The translations under genes were made by a program, and so were the position numbers. From NCBI RefSeq assembly GCF_016698645.1, contig NZ_CP068047.1, positions 1 through 64,000 on the forward strand: a stretch of DNA of 64,000 nucleotides, written 5' to 3'. How positions within the stretch are numbered: position 1 is the first letter of the stretch; every line of letters begins with the position of its first letter. Shown here piece by piece: positions 1 through 8,125 of this stretch. A model generated the notes under the pieces. That model was not told the DNA's origin, did not search any database, and worked only from the letters and a program-made list of their open reading frames with translations. This stretch comes from Devosia oryziradicis (GTDB lineage: Bacteria > Pseudomonadota > Alphaproteobacteria > Rhizobiales > Devosiaceae).

Positions 1-123
1 GCCTAAAATCGCTCCACTGGAGCGATTTTGCCTGCGGCTCGGCTTCGTGCCATTCGGGCATAGCCCTTATGGCCTTCTCGCCTAAAATCGCTCCACTGGA
101 GCGATTTTGCCTGCGGCTCGGCT
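1..123. repeat. 44-bp direct repeat, two copies, each with an inner palindrome
   Basis: The same 44 bases occur at 1-44 and 80-123. Each copy contains a perfect inverted repeat with 12-base arms around one centre base (5-29 and 84-108; arm AAAATCGCTCCA). The arms could form a strong hairpin in DNA or RNA. Copy one begins at the first base of the window, so the array may extend to the left. The remainder up to 284 shows no gene I can support. Confidence 0.85.
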
Positions 124-284
124 CGAAGTGTCGCAGTATGCTTTGCACTGTTGCGCCATTTCGGCCTTGCGACTATCTTCCGCGCGCGTCGGACCCCTCC
201 GTTGAGGTCGATTTTCCATTGGGATATCGAAAGTTGGGCCGGGTTCGACTATCGTCCACGGGGATGGACCGGCAGAGAGACCAA

Positions 285-1085
285 ATGGATTCGTTCGAGC
301 TTAACAAGATCATGGGCGCCGTGCTGGGCACGCTGTTGTTCGTCATGGGCGCCGGCTTTGTCGCAGAGGCCATCTACCATCCTATCGAAGGTCGCGGCCC
401 GGGCTATGCCCTGCCGGAGCCGGAAGCAACCGAAGGCGGTGGCGAAGTCGCCGCTGCGGAGCCCGAAGTTCCCCTTGGCGTGCTGCTGGCCAGCGCGAGC
501 GCCGAGCGCGGTGCTACCGCCGTCAAGAAGTGCGCCGGCTGCCACAACTTCGGCGAGGGCGAAGGCAACAAGCAGGGGCCGCTGCTTTATGGCGTGGTCG
601 GCCGACTCGAAGGCAGCCATGAAGGCTTCGCCTATTCGGACGGCATGATGGCCCACAACGCTGCCGGCGACACCTGGACCTACGAGAACCTCAACCACTT
701 CCTGACCAAACCGAGCGACTACGTGCCCGGCACCAAGATGAACTTTGCCGGTGTCCGCACTGCCGAAGAGCGCGCCGACATCCTGGCTTACCTGCAGACA
801 TTGTCTGCCGACCCGGTGCCGTTCCCGGCCGCCGATGTCGCGCCGGCCGAGGGTGGCGAAGCCGCTGACCCCGCAGCGCCAGCCGCCGAGGCCGCCGGCA
901 CGCAGCAGCCCGACGCGACTGCCCCGACCGATCCGGCCGCAGCGCAGCCCGAAAACGCGGCTGAACCGGCTGCACCGGCCGCGGTCACCGATACGCCGAC
1001 CACCACGCAGAGCGAAACCCCGGTTGAAGGTACGCCGACCACCAGCGGCACCGAGCCTGCCCCGGCAGCGCCCGCCACCAACTAG
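285..1085 (+). CDS. Membrane-anchored c-type cytochrome with Pro/Ala-rich C-terminal tail
   Basis: This is an electron-transfer protein of the class I (mitochondrial-like, CycM type) cytochromes, held in the inner membrane with its haem domain in the periplasm. With the ATG at 285 it has 266 residues: an uncleaved N-terminal membrane segment (about residues 8-27), a haem-binding CAGCH at 83-87, and a probable axial Met at 152 in PGTKMNF. The last ~85 residues are almost only Ala, Pro, Thr, Glu and Gly, an unusual extension for the family. The frame stays open back to 69, but that would begin inside the repeat. The 285 start has a GAGAGA-type ribosome site and begins directly with the anchor. 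It probably carries electrons between the bc1 complex and a terminal oxidase. Confidence 0.88.
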   Translation: MDSFELNKIMGAVLGTLLFVMGAGFVAEAIYHPIEGRGPGYALPEPEATEGGGEVAAAEPEVPLGVLLASASAERGATAVKKCAGCHNFGEGEGNKQGPLLYGVVGRLEGSHEGFAYSDGMMAHNAAGDTWTYENLNHFLTKPSDYVPGTKMNFAGVRTAEERADILAYLQTLSADPVPFPAADVAPAEGGEAADPAAPAAEAAGTQQPDATAPTDPAAAQPENAAEPAAPAAVTDTPTTTQSETPVEGTPTTSGTEPAPAAPATN

Positions 1086-1166
1086 GCTTTATCGCAATAC
1101 CGTATTGTTCAAGGGAGCCGCGCCCGGAAGGGTTGCGGCTCCTGGCATTTTTGGAGGGACCAAAGC

Positions 1167-2105
1167 ATGTTGCTGCTACACCTGTCCGATGTCGATGAGG
1201 CCAGCTGGGCCGACAAGCTGCGGGCTGAACTCGCCCCCTACCCCGTGGTGCGGCGCGGCGACGCGTTCGACCCCAGCGATGTGCGCTACATCTTCGTGTG
1301 GAAGCCAAAGCCGGACGCGTTCGATGGACTTAATGGCCTCAAGGCCGTCCTGTCGCTAGGCGCGGGGGTGGATGCGCTGCTCAGGCACCCCAAGCTGCCC
1401 GACGCACCTATCGTGCGGTTCGTCGATGACGATCTCAGCCAGCGCATGAGCGACTATGTCGTTGCCCATGTCACCATGCACCATCGGCTCTATACGCGCT
1501 TCCGTGCCGACCAGAAGGCCAAGCGCTGGAGCCAGCTCTATCCGCCGGCGGCCTCCGAAACCACCGTGGGCATAATGGGTATGGGCGTTTTGGGACAGGA
1601 TGCAGCCAAGCGCCTGCTGCCCCTTGGCTTTACCCTGCGCAGCTGGAGCCGCACCCCGAAGACCATCGGCGGGGTCGAGGGCTTTGCAGGGACAGAGAGC
1701 TTCGACAGGTTTCTTGCCGGCACCGACATTCTGGTCAACCTGCTGCCCCTGACGCCGGAAACCTCGGGCATCCTCAACTACGAGACCTTCAGCAAGCTGC
1801 GGCGCGACAAGCTCGATGGGGGACCGGCCATCGTCAACGCTGCGCGCGGCGGGCACCAGCGCGAGGCCGACATCGTCCGGGCCTTGGGTGACGGCACGCT
1901 GGGCGCCGCGAGCCTTGATGTGTTCGAGACCGAGCCGCTGCCAGAGAGCAGCCCGTTATGGGCTATCGAGAACTGCTACATCACGCCCCATATCGCGGCG
2001 ATCAGCAACGAGAAGAGCGGCGTCGCCTATTTCAGCAGGATCATCCGCGCGCATGAGGCAGGCGAGCCCCTGATCAATGTTGTGGACCGCGACCGGGGCT
2101 ACTGA
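1167..2105 (+). CDS. ghrA: Glyoxylate/hydroxypyruvate reductase A-type 2-hydroxyacid dehydrogenase
   Basis: The 312-residue protein has the D-isomer-specific 2-hydroxyacid dehydrogenase fold. The NAD(P)-binding glycine motif GMGVLG is at 138-143. The family catalytic set is visible as Arg227 (NAARGGH), Glu256 (FETEPLP) and His275 (ITPHIAA). Length and the short N-terminal substrate domain match GhrA, which reduces glyoxylate and hydroxypyruvate with NADPH in the cytoplasm. A GGAGG-type site lies just before the ATG. The next gene's start lies 83 bases beyond its stop. Substrate preference within the family cannot be read from sequence alone. Confidence 0.88.
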   Translation: MLLLHLSDVDEASWADKLRAELAPYPVVRRGDAFDPSDVRYIFVWKPKPDAFDGLNGLKAVLSLGAGVDALLRHPKLPDAPIVRFVDDDLSQRMSDYVVAHVTMHHRLYTRFRADQKAKRWSQLYPPAASETTVGIMGMGVLGQDAAKRLLPLGFTLRSWSRTPKTIGGVEGFAGTESFDRFLAGTDILVNLLPLTPETSGILNYETFSKLRRDKLDGGPAIVNAARGGHQREADIVRALGDGTLGAASLDVFETEPLPESSPLWAIENCYITPHIAAISNEKSGVAYFSRIIRAHEAGEPLINVVDRDRGY

Positions 2106-2187
2106 CGCGATTGTTATCGCGGTCAAGGCGCGAAATTCACCCTTGTGGGCGATAAGGAGCCGACCACAGCCAAACAGCAAGGCCCGG

Positions 2188-2853
2188 ATGACCGAAACGA
2201 CCAGCCAGCCACAGAAGCTCAAGCTCTATGACCGACTGAAGATTGCCACCAAGCACCGACTGGCAGAGCCCATACTGGCCCTGCTGTGCTTTCTCGAAGC
2301 AATGATCCTGCCCATCTTTCCGGAGATCATGCTGGCGCCGATGATCGTGGCCGATCGCAGCCGGGCCTGGCGTCTGGCGGGCATCTGCACAGTGTCGTCA
2401 GTCGCAGGCGGCCTGGCCGGCTACGCCATCGGCTTCTACCTGTTCGACAGCATCGGCCGCGCCATCATCGACTTCTACGGCGCCGGCGACGGCTTCACCT
2501 CGCTGCGGCAGAGCTTCAATGAGAATGGGCCCCTGATGATCATCATCGGCGCCATCTCGCCCATTCCCTACAAGGTCATCACCATCACCAGTGGCGTGGC
2601 CGGGCTCGATCTGTGGACCTTTGTGCTCTACGGGTTGCTGGGCCGCGGCCTGCGCTATTTCGTGCCCTGCGGGCTATTCTACTTCTTCGGCAAGGCGGCC
2701 AACGCGTTCATCGAAAAGCACAAGGCGGTGGCCGGATGGGGCATGCTGGTGCTGGTCATCGTTGGCTTCGCGATGGCGCCGCTCCTCTTCCCCAAGGCGG
2801 AGACCGAGCAGGTGCAGGAAACGGTCGAAATCATCGACCACGCGACACCCTAG
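2188..2853 (+). CDS. YqaA-family (DedA/VTT-like) inner-membrane protein
   Basis: The 221-residue protein has four to five hydrophobic segments and the VTT/SNARE-associated layout. A first pair of helices (about 27-50 and 63-87) precedes the conserved re-entrant motif around GAISPIPYKVITITSG, which resembles the G-x-x-PxPxK signature of YqaA/DedA proteins. A final helix pair ends near residue 205, and the tail is short and acidic. DedA-superfamily members flip lipids such as undecaprenyl phosphate or support membrane potential, but the role of this branch is unknown. The frame is open upstream to 2077, overlapping ghrA. I chose the ATG at 2188 because it starts with a normal hydrophilic N-terminus. 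Confidence 0.8.
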   Translation: MTETTSQPQKLKLYDRLKIATKHRLAEPILALLCFLEAMILPIFPEIMLAPMIVADRSRAWRLAGICTVSSVAGGLAGYAIGFYLFDSIGRAIIDFYGAGDGFTSLRQSFNENGPLMIIIGAISPIPYKVITITSGVAGLDLWTFVLYGLLGRGLRYFVPCGLFYFFGKAANAFIEKHKAVAGWGMLVLVIVGFAMAPLLFPKAETEQVQETVEIIDHATP

Positions 2854-3776
2854 AATTCAAGAACCCAATACTGGCCATTGAGACTTGCACCGAAGGACTG
2901 ATGGCGATCCTCGCGCTGCAGCGTGAAACCGGCGGCCTGATAGATGCGTCGAGCGGAGACCAGACAGTCCTGGGTCCAGAGCATGACGCGCCGATAGCCT
3001 GAGGCACGCGAGAAGCGAACCGCTTCTTCGACCAGTCGCTTGCCTATACCGCGGCCACGGAAGGCCGGCTCGGTATAGAGCATCCGCAGCTGCGCGGTGC
3101 CGGGTTCCTCGCTCGCCGGAATGATGAAGACCGACCCGGCAACCTCACCGTCCTGCTCCGCTATCCACAGGGCCTTGGACGGCTCGGCGGGCGCGGCTTC
3201 GTATTCGGCATAGATGCGGGTGATGAGGGTCTCGAACTCGGCGTTCCACCCCTGCTCCAAGTGATACAGCAGGGCCTGGCGGTGAATAAGCCAGCCGATT
3301 TCGCCAACACGAGGGGGGCGAAGGATCAGCGGCGCGTCGCCGGGCTCGCCCAGTACGGACTCGATGCGCCGCATGGCGCCGATCAGGTCGCGGCGGCCGA
3401 ATTCTTCGAGCGGTTCGAGCAGGCTGCTGGCGGCGGCGGCGTCGCTCATTGCATTGAGGTGGCGAAACATGGCGTCTCCCTCCGGCGTGAGGGCCAAGGG
3501 GGTGGCGCGGCGGTCGCCGCTGCGGGGCAGAACGGCGACGATGCCCTGATCGACCAAGCGCAGGACCAACCGGCTCATCTGGCCACGATCCATGTCCAGT
3601 TCCTCGGCAATTGCCGAAGACGTGGCGTGGCCGCGCCGCCCCAGCTCATAGATGACCCGCGCCTCGCTCAGGCTGTGCGGGCTCTTGTGCATGCCCTCTT
3701 CGAGCAGACCAATGATCCGGGTGTAGAAGCGGTTGAAGGCGCGCACTCGCGCAACGTCGGCGGCACGGACGGACAT
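2850..3776 (-). CDS. MarR-type regulator fused to a GNAT acetyltransferase
   Basis: This two-domain protein of about 308 residues has an N-terminal MarR winged helix-turn-helix (about 1-140, with recognition region around AEELDMDRGQMSRLV and wing RSGDRRATPL). It is followed by a GNAT domain (about 150-308) with the acetyl-CoA-binding loop RGRGIGKRL. Such fusions are known in Proteobacteria. They are thought to sense or modify a small molecule and control nearby genes, but ligands are mostly unknown. I start it at ATG 3776; another in-frame start exists at 3794. Its stop overlaps the convergent yqaA-like gene by four bases. An operator-like repeat lies just upstream (3792-3837), so it is probably autoregulated. 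Confidence 0.85.
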   Translation of the reverse strand: MSVRAADVARVRAFNRFYTRIIGLLEEGMHKSPHSLSEARVIYELGRRGHATSSAIAEELDMDRGQMSRLVLRLVDQGIVAVLPRSGDRRATPLALTPEGDAMFRHLNAMSDAAAASSLLEPLEEFGRRDLIGAMRRIESVLGEPGDAPLILRPPRVGEIGWLIHRQALLYHLEQGWNAEFETLITRIYAEYEAAPAEPSKALWIAEQDGEVAGSVFIIPASEEPGTAQLRMLYTEPAFRGRGIGKRLVEEAVRFSRASGYRRVMLWTQDCLVSARRIYQAAGFTLQREDRHQSFGASLNGQYWVLEF

Positions 3777-3791
3777 GGCCCGACTCCAAAA

Positions 3792-3837
3792 CAACTATTG
3801 ACACAGTCAACTATGTCGTTGTCGGAGTCAACTATTG
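3792..3837. promoter_or_regulatory. Repeated CAACTAT element and TTGAC/GTCAA palindrome upstream of the MarR-GNAT gene
   Basis: CAACTAT occurs three times in 46 bases, at 3792-3798, 3808-3814 and 3829-3835. Between the first two copies lies a perfect TTGAC-ACA-GTCAA inverted repeat (3798-3810). It sits 16-60 bases before the MarR-GNAT start, and its far end overlaps the aminopeptidase stop codon. MarR proteins bind short palindromes over their own promoters, so this is a plausible autoregulatory operator. The minus strand also offers TTGACT hexamers as possible -35 boxes. Confidence 0.55.
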
Positions 3838-5181
3838 TGGGTAGCGTTGTCTCAGGACGCCATAGACGGCGCGAATGCCCTGGTCTGTACCGCCGACGGG
3901 GCGCGACGGGCGCGCCTCAGGGGCCCAGCCGAAGATATCCAGATGCACCCAGGCCGCCGCGTTAGCGACGAAGCGGCGGAGGAACAGGGCCGCGGTGACC
4001 GAACCGGCAAAGCCGCCACTCCCCGCATTGTTCACGTCGGCGATCTTGGAGCTCATCATCCCATCATAGGGTGACCACAACGGCATCTGCCATAACGGGT
4101 CGTCGGCAGCAGCTCCGGCCTCCATGAGCGCCCGCGCCAGGGCGTCATCGGTACTGTAGAGCGGCGGCAGATCGGGACCAAGCGCAACCCGGGCAGCACC
4201 GGTCAGGGTAGCCATGTCGAGCAGCAATTCGGGGCTTTCCTCGTCGGCCAGGGCCAAGGCATCAGCCAGGATCAGCCGGCCCTCGGCATCCGTATTGCCG
4301 ATTTCGACCGTCATGCCCTGGCGCGAAGTGAGCACGTCTCCTGGGCGGAAGGCGGCGCCGGCAATCGAGTTCTCGACGATCGGGATCAGCACGCGCAGGC
4401 GCAGGCGGAGTTTGGCCGAAACAATGGCATGGGCGAGGCCCAGCACATTGGCCGCTCCGCCCATATCCTTCTTCATCAACAGCATGCCGGAAGCCGCCTT
4501 GATGTCGAGGCCACCGGTGTCGAAGGTCACGCCCTTCCCGACCAGGGTGACCTTGGGATGGCGCGCATCGCCCCAGCTGAGATCAACGAGACGCGGCGCC
4601 TGCACGCTGGCGCGGCCAACGGCGTGGATCATCGGAAAGTTGGCGCGCAAGAGGTCGTCGCCCGCGATGACCTTGATCTTCATCTTGCGGGCTGCGGCAA
4701 AGGCGCGGATCTCGCGTTCGAAGGCATCCGGGCCAAGGTCGTTGGCCGGCGTGTTGATCAGATCGCGCGCCAGAACTGCCGCTTCGACAAGGCGGGCGAC
4801 TTCGTCGGCATCGGCACGGCCGGGAATGGCCAGCTTGGGGGCAGCGCGCCCGCTGCGATAGCGGTCGAAGCGGTAGGCACCCAGCTGGAAGCCGATCGCG
4901 GCCAGCGTGGGATCGCCATAGGCACCCTCGAGCCGGTAGGTGCCAGACCCCAGGGCCGCACCCGCCAGGCCAGTGACCAAAGAGGGCCTCTCTGCTGCAT
5001 CACCGAGGCCAAACAGGTAGCCGGCAAGACCGCCATCACCAGCGGGGAGCGCCAGCAGGCGCCCGCGCTGGCCGGCAAAGCTGTTGGCTTCGGCCCAAGA
5101 CCTGTGCGCTTCGGGTAATTCGGCCGCCGCCAGTTCGCCGTCCTCGACGCAGATCAGCGGCGTGATTTTGGTCCTGGGCAT
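3832..5181 (-). CDS. Leucyl aminopeptidase family (M17) metallopeptidase
   Basis: The 449-residue cytoplasmic peptidase removes N-terminal amino acids from peptides using two metal ions. Family signatures are clear: KGVTFDTGG (metal/substrate Lys and Asp), MKKDMGGAAN, and the M17 hallmark NTDAEGRL, which supplies metal-binding Asp and Glu. The N-terminal ~150 residues are the more variable regulatory domain. It is shorter than E. coli PepA (about 500 residues), like the PepB/'leucyl aminopeptidase family' branch common in Rhizobiales. The frame is open to 5238, but ATG 5181 (MPRTKITPLI) looks the natural start. Its stop lies in the MarR-GNAT promoter element. Confidence 0.87.
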   Translation of the reverse strand: MPRTKITPLICVEDGELAAAELPEAHRSWAEANSFAGQRGRLLALPAGDGGLAGYLFGLGDAAERPSLVTGLAGAALGSGTYRLEGAYGDPTLAAIGFQLGAYRFDRYRSGRAAPKLAIPGRADADEVARLVEAAVLARDLINTPANDLGPDAFEREIRAFAAARKMKIKVIAGDDLLRANFPMIHAVGRASVQAPRLVDLSWGDARHPKVTLVGKGVTFDTGGLDIKAASGMLLMKKDMGGAANVLGLAHAIVSAKLRLRLRVLIPIVENSIAGAAFRPGDVLTSRQGMTVEIGNTDAEGRLILADALALADEESPELLLDMATLTGAARVALGPDLPPLYSTDDALARALMEAGAAADDPLWQMPLWSPYDGMMSSKIADVNNAGSGGFAGSVTAALFLRRFVANAAAWVHLDIFGWAPEARPSRPVGGTDQGIRAVYGVLRQRYPQ

Positions 5182-5323
5182 GGCGACTCCGGCAGGGGTG
5201 GAACCCCTTCTTGTACCGGGCCAGGTCCGTGGCGGCAACGCGGGCAGACGGGCCGTTTTAACCGGGTGTTAGGGTTAATGATTTATTGAACGCTGTCGTG
5301 CCGCCCTGGCCGAGGAGTTGCTC

Positions 5324-6094
5324 GTGACGCCGCTGAACCGCCTTCGCAAACCGCTGCGCAACCTGCTGCTGGCCGGTGTCGCGGCCGTGGCGATCAGCGC
5401 CTGCGCCTCCAACCGGGGCTCGATGCCGTCGCCGGACTATTCCGGCATGCCGGCTGCTCAGAGCCAGCAAAGCCTGGCCGAGCTTACCGCCCGCTACAAG
5501 TCCAATCCCAAGGACAAGGGTATAGCCATTGCCTATGCCGCCGCGTTGCGCGCGGTTGGACAAAGCCAGCAGGCCGTCGCGGTGCTGGAAATCAGCATGA
5601 ACCAGTATCCGGGCGACGCCGATGTGACGGTAGCCTATGCCAAGGCCCTCACCGCCGAGGGGCGGTTCGACCAGTCGCTGCAGGTATTGGACAATATCAT
5701 CCGCCCCGAAGCGCCGGACTGGAATGCCCTGCTGGTCAAGGGCGCGACGCTCGACCAGCTGGGCCGAAACCAGGAAGCGCGCGCGATCTACGGACAGGCG
5801 CTGATCTTCGCCCCGGGCGAGGCTTCGATCGAAGCCAATATGGGCCTGAGCTATGCCATGACCAACGAATTGCCGGCCGCCGAACAGCATTTGCGGCGGG
5901 CCGTGCAGATGCGGGGCGCGACCAGCCGGATCCGGCAGAACCTGGCGCTGATCGTGGGGCTGCAGGGGCGCTTCGAGGAGTGCCGGGCGATCTATGCCGC
6001 CGAGCTGCCGCCGGAGCAGGTGGAGAGCAACATGGCCTATGTGCGAGCCTTGCTCACCCAGCAAAACCGCTGGGACCTAATCGACAAGGGCTGA
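5324..6094 (+). CDS. tadD: TadD-like TPR lipoprotein of the Tad pilus system
   Basis: This outer-membrane lipoprotein helps assemble the Tad secretin and pilus. An N-terminal signal with lipobox ISAC (Cys about residue 27) is followed by several TPR-like helix pairs (about 55-240), for example AIAYAAALRAVGQSQQAVAVL and a second unit starting near VTVAYAKALTAEGRFDQ. I choose GTG 5324 because a GAGGAG ribosome site lies seven bases before it; TTG 5318 is too close to that site. It is transcribed toward tadC and is the only tad gene at this end on the plus strand, so it needs its own promoter, probably in 5182-5323. Location next to tadC supports the assignment. Confidence 0.85.
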   Translation: MTPLNRLRKPLRNLLLAGVAAVAISACASNRGSMPSPDYSGMPAAQSQQSLAELTARYKSNPKDKGIAIAYAAALRAVGQSQQAVAVLEISMNQYPGDADVTVAYAKALTAEGRFDQSLQVLDNIIRPEAPDWNALLVKGATLDQLGRNQEARAIYGQALIFAPGEASIEANMGLSYAMTNELPAAEQHLRRAVQMRGATSRIRQNLALIVGLQGRFEECRAIYAAELPPEQVESNMAYVRALLTQQNRWDLIDKG

Positions 6095-6127
6095 CGGGCG
6101 CCCAAGCCTGCAAGCCGCGCGTTGGCC

Positions 6128-7135
6128 TCAGCCGCCACCCACCGTGCTCGCCACCGGACCGCCGAAGACCTTGATCATGGCTGGGGCCATGATGACGATA
6201 AACAGCACCGGCAGGAAGAACAGGATCAGCGGGACGGTCAGCTTGGGCGGCAGCGACGCGGCCTTCTTCTCGGCCTCCATCATGCGGCCCTCACGGCCCT
6301 CTTCGGCCATGACGCGCAAGGCCTGGCCAACCGAGGTGCCGTAGCGATCGGCCTGGATCAGCGCGGTCATCACCGACTTGACCCCATCAAGCCCAGTACG
6401 GCGGCCCAGATTGTCGTAGGCACGCCCGCGGTCTTCGAGGAAAGCCAGCTCCGCGGTGGTCAGGGTCAGCTCTTCGGCCAGCTCGACACTCTGTGCGCCG
6501 ATTTCCTTGGCGACGCGCTTGAAGGCGTGCTCCATCGACATGCCCGCCTCGACGCAAAGCAGCAGCAGGTCAAGACAATCGGGCCAGGCCTTTTTGATCG
6601 AGGCTTGACGCTTGGAGGTGGTGTTCTTGAGCAAGAGGCTGGGCAGGTAGACGCCGACCAGGCCAGCGCCGATGGCATAGACCAGGTTGAGATAGAGCGG
6701 CCGCTCGCCGGGAGAGACGAAGACGACATAGATCGCCACCAGGACGAAGATCACCAGCGGCGTCACGAAGCGCATGAACAGGAAGGTGGTCAGGTGCCCC
6801 TGGCCGCGATAACCGGCCATGGCCAGCTTGTCGACCGTCGCATCGTCCTGGAACGCCTTCTTGAGGTCGAAGCGCTCCACCACATTCTTCATGTAGGTCT
6901 TGGTTTCGGCGTTGCGGCGAATCCCGCGCCCCTCGGCCACCGCACCGCCGCGCAGGCGCGCCATTTCCTCGGCGCGCATCTTCTCGCGTTCGAGCGCGAC
7001 CCGCTTGATGCGGTCGCGCATCTCGGATTTGACGATGAAGCTCGAGCCGAAGGTGAAGACGACGGCGGCCATGGAAATGGCGGCCAGGATGGCAATCAGG
7101 GAATCGCGCTGGGTGAGGAGCTCGACGATGTTCAC
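6128..7135 (-). CDS. tadC: TadC inner-membrane platform protein (type II secretion F family)
   Basis: The 335-residue membrane protein forms, with TadB, the platform on which the CpaF ATPase drives Flp pilus assembly. It has an N-terminal membrane helix (about 12-32), a central pair near 105-155, the T2SSF domain (about 180-310, including EAGMSMEHAFKRVA and DRYGTSVGQALRVMAEEGR), and a C-terminal helix around 300-325. It is the last gene of the minus-strand tad operon, 15 bases after tadB. Order and length match TadC of Caulobacter-like loci. The gene ends 33 bases from the convergent tadD. Confidence 0.92.
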   Translation of the reverse strand: MNIVELLTQRDSLIAILAAISMAAVVFTFGSSFIVKSEMRDRIKRVALEREKMRAEEMARLRGGAVAEGRGIRRNAETKTYMKNVVERFDLKKAFQDDATVDKLAMAGYRGQGHLTTFLFMRFVTPLVIFVLVAIYVVFVSPGERPLYLNLVYAIGAGLVGVYLPSLLLKNTTSKRQASIKKAWPDCLDLLLLCVEAGMSMEHAFKRVAKEIGAQSVELAEELTLTTAELAFLEDRGRAYDNLGRRTGLDGVKSVMTALIQADRYGTSVGQALRVMAEEGREGRMMEAEKKAASLPPKLTVPLILFFLPVLFIVIMAPAMIKVFGGPVASTVGGG

Positions 7136-7150
7136 GGCAACACTCCCAAC

Positions 7151-8125
7151 TCAGTAGTCGAACTGGATCATGCGGTTCATGATGAAGATGCCCAGGGCCA
7201 GCATGACCACGCCGACGCCCAGCCAGATATGGCCCAGATCGGTGAAGAACAGCGGCGCCAGGTAGGACGGCGACACCACGCTCACCAGCATGCCCACGAC
7301 GAAGGGCAGAGAGCCAATGATGCCGGCCGAGGCCTTGGCTTCGGACGACATGGCCTTGATCTTCTGCTTCATCTTCTTGCGGTTGCGCAGGACCTTGGCC
7401 AAGTTCCCCAGCGCCTCGCTGAGGTTGCCGCCCGCCTGCTGCTGCACGGTGATAACCACCACGAAGAAGTTGACCTCGGGCAGTGGCACCCGGTCGAGCA
7501 GCACCGTCACGGCCTCGGTCATGGACATGCCGAAGGCCTGTTGGTCGAGTACGCGCCCGAACTCTGACTTGACCGGTTCCTTGGCGTCCTTGGCCACCAC
7601 GCGGATGGAGTCATTGAGCGGCAGGCCGGTCTTGACGCCGCGCACGATGGCCTCGACGGCATTGGGCAGTTCGTCGAGGAACTGGTTCTGGTATTTCTTG
7701 CGCTTGCGGCCAACCCACCAGCGCGGCAGCAGGTAGCCAGCGGCCAGAGCGAAGACCGGCGCGAGGTAGATCGGCACCTGCACGAGCACGAGGATCACCA
7801 GCACCACGCCGCCGAAGATGATGCTGTTGCGGATAAAGGTCGACGGCGCGATCGTCATGCCCGCCTGGAACAGCAGTTGCGGCAGCTTCAGGCGCTTCTT
7901 GGCGTTGAGCGCGTCGGTCTGGGATTTGAGCGCCTGCTGCACGCTCTTGCGCCGCTCGTCGCGGCTGCGCGCGGCGCTGGCCTCCAGGCGGTTGGCGCGG
8001 AGGTCACCCTGCAGCGCCTTGCGCCGCTTCTCGGCACGGCCGCCACCCAGCGCGGAGGGCACGAGGGCAAAACCCGCCGCCGCAACGGTGACCATGGCCA
8101 GGATGACAAGCAGGATCGTGGTCAT
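7151..8125 (-). CDS. tadB: TadB inner-membrane platform protein (type II secretion F family)
   Basis: The 324-residue partner of TadC has an N-terminal membrane helix (residues 3-24), a basic cytoplasmic stretch, two helices at about 98-135, the T2SSF core with VKTGLPLNDSIRVVA and QQQAGGNLSEALGNLAKVLR, and a closing pair of helices (about 265-315). TadB and TadC together make the inner-membrane assembly platform. Its ATG shares bases with the cpaF stop (8125), which points to translational coupling. It starts directly with the membrane helix, as usual for the family. Confidence 0.92.
   Translation of the reverse strand: MTTILLVILAMVTVAAAGFALVPSALGGGRAEKRRKALQGDLRANRLEASAARSRDERRKSVQQALKSQTDALNAKKRLKLPQLLFQAGMTIAPSTFIRNSIIFGGVVLVILVLVQVPIYLAPVFALAAGYLLPRWWVGRKRKKYQNQFLDELPNAVEAIVRGVKTGLPLNDSIRVVAKDAKEPVKSEFGRVLDQQAFGMSMTEAVTVLLDRVPLPEVNFFVVVITVQQQAGGNLSEALGNLAKVLRNRKKMKQKIKAMSSEAKASAGIIGSLPFVVGMLVSVVSPSYLAPLFFTDLGHIWLGVGVVMLALGIFIMNRMIQFDY

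Noticed and set aside
69..284. Extended N-terminus of the cytochrome gene starting at ATG 69
   Set aside because: It begins inside the 44-bp repeat and adds 72 residues unlike any signal or anchor; ATG 285 has a ribosome site and begins with the membrane anchor.
6122..7567. Open plus-strand frame of 481 codons across tadC and tadB
   Set aside because: It is antisense to two genes with clear T2SSF domains; the encoded protein is His/Asp/Gly-rich low complexity, typical of antisense frames in GC-rich DNA.
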